The position numbers were made by a program, and so were the translations under genes. Below are positions 59,425 to 64,000 of a DNA stretch of 64,000 bases, piece after piece. The stretch is from contig JBKBII010000004.1 of NCBI GenBank assembly GCA_046299415.1, forward strand, positions 1 to 64,000, given 5' to 3'. How positions within the stretch are numbered: position 1 is the first letter of the stretch; each line of letters starts with the position of its first letter. The notes beneath the pieces are model-generated. The model did not search any database, was not told where the DNA came from, and was given only the letters and a program-made list of their open reading frames with translations. This DNA is from JBKBII01 sp046299415 (lineage in GTDB: Bacteria; Pseudomonadota; Gammaproteobacteria; Ectothiorhodospirales; Ectothiorhodospiraceae).

Positions 59425-61125
59425 TCAGCGTTGGCGGATGTCGCTTGCTCTCACGATGCCCGGGTTTGAATCGGTCTCTACTCGGTGCGTGGGCCCAGTC
59501 GCCGGGTGAGCCCCGATGCTGGGTCGAGGGGTTAGGGCCCACTCGATCACTCGCTGTAGGGTGAGCGCAAACCACAGGCTCATCGGGACGGCGATGTACA
59601 ACAGTCCTCTGTTGGCGACGGTGAAGTTCTCGATATTGCCAAACAACCGATCACCGCTATACGCCATCGTGAACAGTAGTAAGGCCCCGATCGTGAAGAT
59701 CGCGAGCAGCTGAATGATCGAATCACGCCGGACGGCCGGGATCGCGAGTGCCGCGATTGCAGCCAGGATGAAGGGCAAAGCGAGATGCCAGCTGGCGTGG
59801 GCCATGGTTGCAACCCAAAACACGGCGATGACGCCCGCAATGTTTTCGAGCGACGGCAGAATCCGGGGCGAGACAACTTGAGCGAGCCATGCCTGCCCCG
59901 CGTCTGTGAAAACGAGAAACCCACCAACGACTGCGGCAACGGCGATCAGCGGCCAAAAGGCTCGGCCCAAGGCCGGCCGTAGTGCCCAAATCACCGCCGG
60001 AATCAGGCTGATCAGCACAAGGGCCGTGGGCTCGGTTTTCTTGATCGAAACAAGCAGCGGCAAAAGCAGAATCGCCAAGGCCGCTTGCCGCCAGTCGCGC
60101 TGCACCCAAGCCAGAATCAAGGCGGTCAGAAATAACCCGAATACCAGGCCGAGCCAGAGGTCGGCATAGCCGCCAAGCATGGTGTGGATGCCCACCATCG
60201 GCAGGCTGACCAGCAGATACGCCGCGACGACCGCAGTCAGCGGCGTGGCGCCCGCGAGACGGGCCTGGGCGTAGAGCGCGGTCGCTGCGGCAATCAACAT
60301 CGTCAGCCACGGTAGGTTGACGTAGGCGTCGTGCCACAAACCCAGCCCGGCGGCCATGTAGGTTTGCAGCAGGGAGACGAACAGCGGGTACTGAGGCGCG
60401 CCGGTCTGGTAGATCAGCTCATCGGGTGCCGCTCTGAGCCAATTTCCCAGAGGCGAAAAGATGACGAACTGATCGGCATAAAACAAATGCTTGGCCTTGA
60501 TCGACCACGCGTACCAGGCATCCCAGGCGAACACTGGGCGCAGCGAGACCTCGACCGCAAGGCCAGACACCCGCAATATGATCAGAGCGAGTAGCAGCCA
60601 CAACAGGCTTTTGAGCAGTGTCGACCCGACGGTCTGCGGTGGGCCTTCGGACCGCTGGCTCGGGGCGGCGCGCACAGTCACTGGGCTGCAAGGCCCGGAT
60701 TCATCGAGAGCGCCGCCGCAAGGCTCGGCGTTATTCTGGCGGCCCGAGTGACGCCAAGCCCCTGCGATCAGGGCGATACCGATTGCCCCGAGCAGGCTCG
60801 CGATGGGCAAAGCTTGAAATCCAAAACCTGCGGTAGCGCCGAGTGCCATCAGTCCAATCGTGATGCCCCAGCCCAGCGGTGCGCCGTAGCCCAGTGCGAG
60901 CAGCACCAAACGCCAAGGTCGGTCGCCAGTTTGCTCCACGGATAGGAGGCGTAAACCACTTTGGTGAGCTGCTTGATCTGCGCTGATCCAGCGCCGACGC
61001 CCGTCGGCGGCTCGTCTGCCCGTGGCGGGGCCGGCGGTGCTCACTAGTAACAGCAGGACGATGCCGGTGCCGACGAGCCACGGTGCGGCCAAAAGCCAAG
61101 CCGTTGTAAAGGCTTCGAGCATCAT
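59425..61125 (-). CDS. Polytopic membrane protein, GT-C (PMT/ArnT-like) glycosyltransferase candidate
   Basis: 566 residues with about 12 hydrophobic helices. After two helices and a hydrophilic loop come F-A-W-D-A-W-Y-A-W-S-I-K-A-K, Y-Q-T-G-A-P-Q-Y-P-L-F-V-S-L, H-T-M-L-G-G-Y-A-D-L-W-L-G and S-I-K-K-T-E-P-T-A. The early W-D-A-W acidic/aromatic motif in a periplasmic loop and the helix pattern recall lipid-linked-sugar GT-C enzymes, but no exact family is recognised. ATG 61125 overlaps the stop of the upstream gene (ATGA), so the two are coupled. Near a Wzz-type gene, so surface polysaccharide or glycan assembly is likely. Confidence 0.65.
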   Translation of the reverse strand: MMLEAFTTAWLLAAPWLVGTGIVLLLLVSTAGPATGRRAADGRRRWISADQAAHQSGLRLLSVEQTGDRPWRLVLLALGYGAPLGWGITIGLMALGATAGFGFQALPIASLLGAIGIALIAGAWRHSGRQNNAEPCGGALDESGPCSPVTVRAAPSQRSEGPPQTVGSTLLKSLLWLLLALIILRVSGLAVEVSLRPVFAWDAWYAWSIKAKHLFYADQFVIFSPLGNWLRAAPDELIYQTGAPQYPLFVSLLQTYMAAGLGLWHDAYVNLPWLTMLIAAATALYAQARLAGATPLTAVVAAYLLVSLPMVGIHTMLGGYADLWLGLVFGLFLTALILAWVQRDWRQAALAILLLPLLVSIKKTEPTALVLISLIPAVIWALRPALGRAFWPLIAVAAVVGGFLVFTDAGQAWLAQVVSPRILPSLENIAGVIAVFWVATMAHASWHLALPFILAAIAALAIPAVRRDSIIQLLAIFTIGALLLFTMAYSGDRLFGNIENFTVANRGLLYIAVPMSLWFALTLQRVIEWALTPRPSIGAHPATGPTHRVETDSNPGIVRASDIRQR

Positions 61126-62435
61126 GGGGCTACGGCCTGCGTTGTGCGGCGGTTCTCGACGCGGAGGAGTAAAGCGCCTGTCGAGGTGCTGAGTAGCTCG
61201 ATATCGAAGTCGGTCGGGGCAGCGCCCTCTGCTTGAGGCAAGAAACGCAGCGTTTCGCGGTCCTGCAGCACGCCCGCGCTCGACGACGGAGCAATCTGCA
61301 GGACGTAATCACCGGATTTTAGCATCCGTGCCACCTGTGCTGGCGAGCTGATGCCTGAGGCGTTGAATGGAGCGAGGAGGTACTGGGCGCGGAGACGACC
61401 GTAATCCGAGTCAGATATCACGAAGACCCGCGCTGTTTCCGGGATCTGTGTTTTCGTGATGTCGATCCATCGAGCCAGCTCGCCGTCTTCGCTCCCATAA
61501 GCCCGTCGATCGCCGGGTAGGCCGGCGTAGCGGTTCAAGCTCTCGTGATGGACCGCAAACAGGTTCCATTGCCAGCGCCCGTCGAGAATCAGCCAGGATG
61601 CGACCAGAACCGCGAGCACCACGAGAACGAGCCGCTTGAGTGGCGCGGTCGATTGGGCGCGGTCGGTCGGCTTCTCGTCAGTTTTCGATGCAAAGAGTGA
61701 TCGCCCGCGCCGTACAGGGATCCACCACAGCGTCGCCGTGATGAGCGCAATCGTGAGCGCGAGAATGAACTGAGCGAATGTCACCGTGTGACTCACCGAT
61801 GGCGCGTAAAAGTTGATCGTTTGCTGAGAGACACCAGTGGTCGCCGTCAGCGAGCCGGCGGCTTGTGACATCGCGCCGAGCAGCCCGGGTTTTTCGGGTT
61901 GCAAAAAAGCCGCGTCGATTCGTTGGCCGACTCTTTCGGGGTCACGAATTTCGAGTCCGATCGCGACGATGTTGCCTTGCCAGCCACGGATACTGCTTAA
62001 CCGAGCGGTGCCCTGGTCATCGAGTTCGGCGCTGAAAGCGGCTGCGGGTGCGTGATCGTTCCGCCAGACTATCCGTGCGTTTGCAGCTGCCGACCCCTCA
62101 ACACGGAGAGCCGTCAGGTGCTCGCTTGCAAGAGGCCGCGCGAGTGTCGCGGCGAGCAGCCAGCGGCCGCGACTGAGCGCGGTGATGGTCCAGCCGTCTA
62201 GATCGCGATCCGCAGTGCCGAGTTCGACCTGCCAGTTATGGACGGACAGGTCGACTTCGGCACGCTCCGCGCCGCTGCGCGCGAAGAGGTCCATTGCCAC
62301 GAAAAAGACCGCAGCCGCAGTGACGGTGAACAAGACCCACCTGAACGAGCCCGCGCGCCATCGGGCGGTTGCGCCGATGTGCGATGGGCGTCTGTCCTCG
62401 GCCGTGTGTCCTTTATCGCTCGGGCCGTGGAGCAT
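61122..62435 (-). CDS. Membrane protein of unknown function coupled to the GT-C-like gene
   Basis: 437 residues: a cytoplasmic start, a helix (W-V-L-F-T-V-T-A-A-A-V-F-F-V-A-M), a soluble presumably periplasmic beta-rich domain (about 60-200; W-T-I-T-A-L-S-R-G-R-W-L-L-A-A-T), two further helices (F-A-Q-F-I-L-A-L-T-I-A-L-I-T-A-T-L-W; L-V-L-V-V-L-A-V-L-V-A-S-W-L-I-L) and a C-terminal soluble domain (about 315-437; R-V-F-V-I-S-D-S-D-Y-G-R-L-R-A-Q-Y-L-L-A-P-F-N). The latter resembles the C-terminal extracytoplasmic part seen in some sugar-transferase partners. I do not recognise the family. The stop overlaps the downstream start. Confidence 0.6.
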   Translation of the reverse strand: MLHGPSDKGHTAEDRRPSHIGATARWRAGSFRWVLFTVTAAAVFFVAMDLFARSGAERAEVDLSVHNWQVELGTADRDLDGWTITALSRGRWLLAATLARPLASEHLTALRVEGSAAANARIVWRNDHAPAAAFSAELDDQGTARLSSIRGWQGNIVAIGLEIRDPERVGQRIDAAFLQPEKPGLLGAMSQAAGSLTATTGVSQQTINFYAPSVSHTVTFAQFILALTIALITATLWWIPVRRGRSLFASKTDEKPTDRAQSTAPLKRLVLVVLAVLVASWLILDGRWQWNLFAVHHESLNRYAGLPGDRRAYGSEDGELARWIDITKTQIPETARVFVISDSDYGRLRAQYLLAPFNASGISSPAQVARMLKSGDYVLQIAPSSSAGVLQDRETLRFLPQAEGAAPTDFDIELLSTSTGALLLRVENRRTTQAVAP

Positions 62436-63298
62436 ATTTTTTTGGAGTGCTTGGAGAAGTATTCAACGATCGGTTCTGGTGGAGCCGTGCGCCGAGTATA
62501 GGCACCCTGTCGAGCCTAAGACAAACGGTGCTGAAGGCATCGATGCAGCGGCTGGGTGCCCAAGCGCGCGGGGTGCTTGCTTGCGGCATGGGCCGGCGGT
62601 GGCGCGATGTTAGCGGGCTGACCTGAAAGGATTCCCGAAGAGTTGCAGGGTTGGCGCGGGGCGCTGGAGCCGCGAGTACCAGCGAACGAAGGTCGTTCGG
62701 CCGTGCTGCGGCACACCGATATCCGGTACCAACGTCCAGGCGTGCGATCACTGATCTGATCGTCGCGTGGGTCGTGCAGCGCAAGCCGTCGCAGTCGTGT
62801 TTTTGACTCGGTCGACAAGGTCGATCGACTCGGCTTCAGAGTCTTGGTGTTGAGTCAGCATCTCATCGGCCGATCACCGTCCAAATCGTTAAGCCCCCGA
62901 CGGTTGCAGATTGGGGTGTAGAGAAGTGAGCGCCCTATCAGGCGAGGTGAATCATGCCCGTGCGCGAGGCCGACCAAGAGGAGGGGCAGCAGACGAGGTT
63001 GCCGCCATTCTCTTGAACCGCTTTATTCGAGTCGAAATGATAAACTGCAGCGGCCTGCACGGTCTGAGGCGGCTTGCTCGACCGAGCGCAATGTTTCTAG
63101 GTGGTTTCAGCCGCGTTTCAGTCGTGCCGAGATGATGATGCACGTCATCCGGCTGTGGCAACCGGGGGCACGCTTCAAAGCTTCTGGCAGTGTGCGGCGT
63201 GAGGTGCTCGAGTTGGCCATCACGCGCCGCAGCGATGTCGCTTGAGCGGTCACGGCGTCTGCGTTTTCGTGGTTTTCTGAGAGGGAAGGATAGAGCCT
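62436..63298. other. Long intergenic region before the Wzz-type gene
   Basis: An 860-bp gap between divergent genes. It contains a T7 run at 62435-62441 and a GTTAAGCC...CGGTTGC stretch (62888-62907) with partial likeness to JUMPstart/ops. A possible promoter near 63013-63041 is listed separately. No protein gene supported. Confidence 0.4.
63013..63041 (+). promoter_or_regulatory. Possible sigma-70 promoter upstream of the Wzz-type gene
   Basis: TTGAAC (63013-63018), 17-bp spacer, AATGAT (63036-63041): four of six matches in each hexamer. It would give a leader of about 250 nt. Weak prediction. Confidence 0.25.
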
Positions 63299-64000
63299 AT
63301 GAGCGCTTCGGACGGCCCGCGAACAGACTTGTACGACGATGAAATCAGCCTATACGACCTGTGGGATGTCATCGAGCGTCGGATCGCTGTCCTCATCAGT
63401 GTCTCGTTGGGCACGCTGATGCTCGGTGTCGGCTATGCGGTGTCCGCACCGGTCAAGTATGAGTATCGCTCGGGTGTTGAGCTGCCGCAGATATTCTCGG
63501 GCGGCGAGTTCGCGAATGTCGTGACGCAGGAAAGGGCCATCGCTCGGCTCGAAGACGTATTGATCCCGCAGCAACGTGAGCAGCGCCTGGGTGACGACGA
63601 GGCACCGGTGCCCCGAGTTGTAGCGAGAGCGCGTGGCAGTGACTCGAGCCTCGTGCTCATGTCGACCGGTACACGCGATGAAGTCGGTCGTGTGGCACAG
63701 CTTCACGAGGGGGTGATCGAGGCGCTGAGCGGTTGGCTAGCGCCACGGTATGAGCAAGCCCTGGCGGCTAAGCTGCGGCCATTGATAAACCGCGCAGAAG
63801 CGCTCGACGCTCAGATTGAGCAGTTGCAGGGGGACCTCAACATTCTTTACGCGAGTTTGGGTCAGGGCGACGGGTTTACCAGCCTGATTCTTGCCCAGCA
63901 AATCGGAGACTTGCTGCGTCAACTGTCTAGCCTCAGGACTACACGTGTCGATATCGCATCCAGCATTGAGAACACCCAAAGCCTGAGTCAAGACATCGAG
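63299..64000 (+). CDS. Wzz-type polysaccharide chain-length regulator (partial, runs off the window)
   Basis: The frame is open from ATG 63299 to the window end (234 codons seen). GGGAAGGA lies just upstream. The N-terminus D-D-E-I-S-L-Y-D-L-W-D-V-I-E-R-R then a membrane helix (I-A-V-L-I-S-V-S-L-G-T-L-M-L-G-V-G-Y) is the standard Wzz/polysaccharide co-polymerase opening. A periplasmic part follows with a long heptad-like region (R-A-E-A-L-D-A-Q-I-E-Q-L-Q-G-D-L). Family members set O-antigen or exopolysaccharide chain length and end in a second helix, here missing. It is divergent from the two membrane-protein genes and probably opens a polysaccharide cluster. Confidence 0.78.
   Translation, partial: MSASDGPRTDLYDDEISLYDLWDVIERRIAVLISVSLGTLMLGVGYAVSAPVKYEYRSGVELPQIFSGGEFANVVTQERAIARLEDVLIPQQREQRLGDDEAPVPRVVARARGSDSSLVLMSTGTRDEVGRVAQLHEGVIEALSGWLAPRYEQALAAKLRPLINRAEALDAQIEQLQGDLNILYASLGQGDGFTSLILAQQIGDLLRQLSSLRTTRVDIASSIENTQSLSQDIE

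Overview
This is high-GC bacterial chromosome DNA. The gene set (Rof, a YggX-type iron-trafficking protein next to MutY, DUF2835, homodimeric pyruvate dehydrogenase E1 AceE, a gspC-N type II secretion operon, and the rph/rdgB/hemW linkage) points to a gammaproteobacterium. I cannot name the genus from sequence alone. Coding density is modest. Many gaps are 300-1100 bp, and these gaps stay GC-rich, so spurious open frames are common on both strands. I saw no tRNA, rRNA, CRISPR array, insertion sequence or prophage.

Layout. 1-125 is the last part of a YadA-like trimeric autotransporter anchor. 0.6-5.8 kb holds a DEAD-box helicase, a BamD-like lipoprotein, a one-pass membrane protein, and an overlapping pair on the minus strand (a CPXCG Cys-rich protein and the Rho inhibitor Rof). 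6.1-11.1 kb is a minus-strand group rph > rdgB > zinc-ribbon metallopeptidase > hemW. 11.7-16.6 kb is a stress and proteostasis stretch (DUF2835, Hsp20, CbpA-type J protein, DegP/Q protease). 16.6-18.6 kb holds molybdopterin genes moaE, moaD (opposite strand) and moaC. 18.7-20.7 kb is mutY-yggX. 20.9-35.7 kb is a complete gspC-D-E-F-G-H-I-J-K-L-M-N type II secretion operon, with an unusually large GspL. 36.1-38.5 kb is xth overlapping an AmpG-like transporter. 39.0-41.7 kb (minus) is a rhodanese and a CHASE-PAS-GGDEF diguanylate cyclase.

The most interesting part is 42.2-52.4 kb. It contains a MarR regulator, a membrane-anchored FN3-like protein, a Zn-dependent M20 amidohydrolase of the allantoate/N-carbamoyl-amino-acid type, an isochorismatase-fold cysteine hydrolase, a Na+/solute symporter, a 40-residue membrane protein overlapping both neighbours, an aspartate-carbamoyltransferase-like protein with altered substrate-site residues, and an asparagine-synthase-type amidotransferase. 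The genes point the same way and several overlap. Together they look like an uncharacterised system that imports or makes ureido/amide compounds.

53.0-57.3 kb carries aceE and aceF (pyruvate dehydrogenase E1 and E2; no lpd here), followed by a CNNM/CBS membrane protein. 59.4-64.0 kb is surface-polysaccharide territory: two overlapping minus-strand membrane-protein genes (one GT-C-like) and the start of a Wzz-type chain-length regulator running off the window. A recurring trait is that conserved housekeeping proteins (HemW, MutY, MoaC, GspL, GspJ, the diguanylate cyclase, AceF) carry extra Ala/Ser/Asp/Pro-rich, probably disordered, segments.
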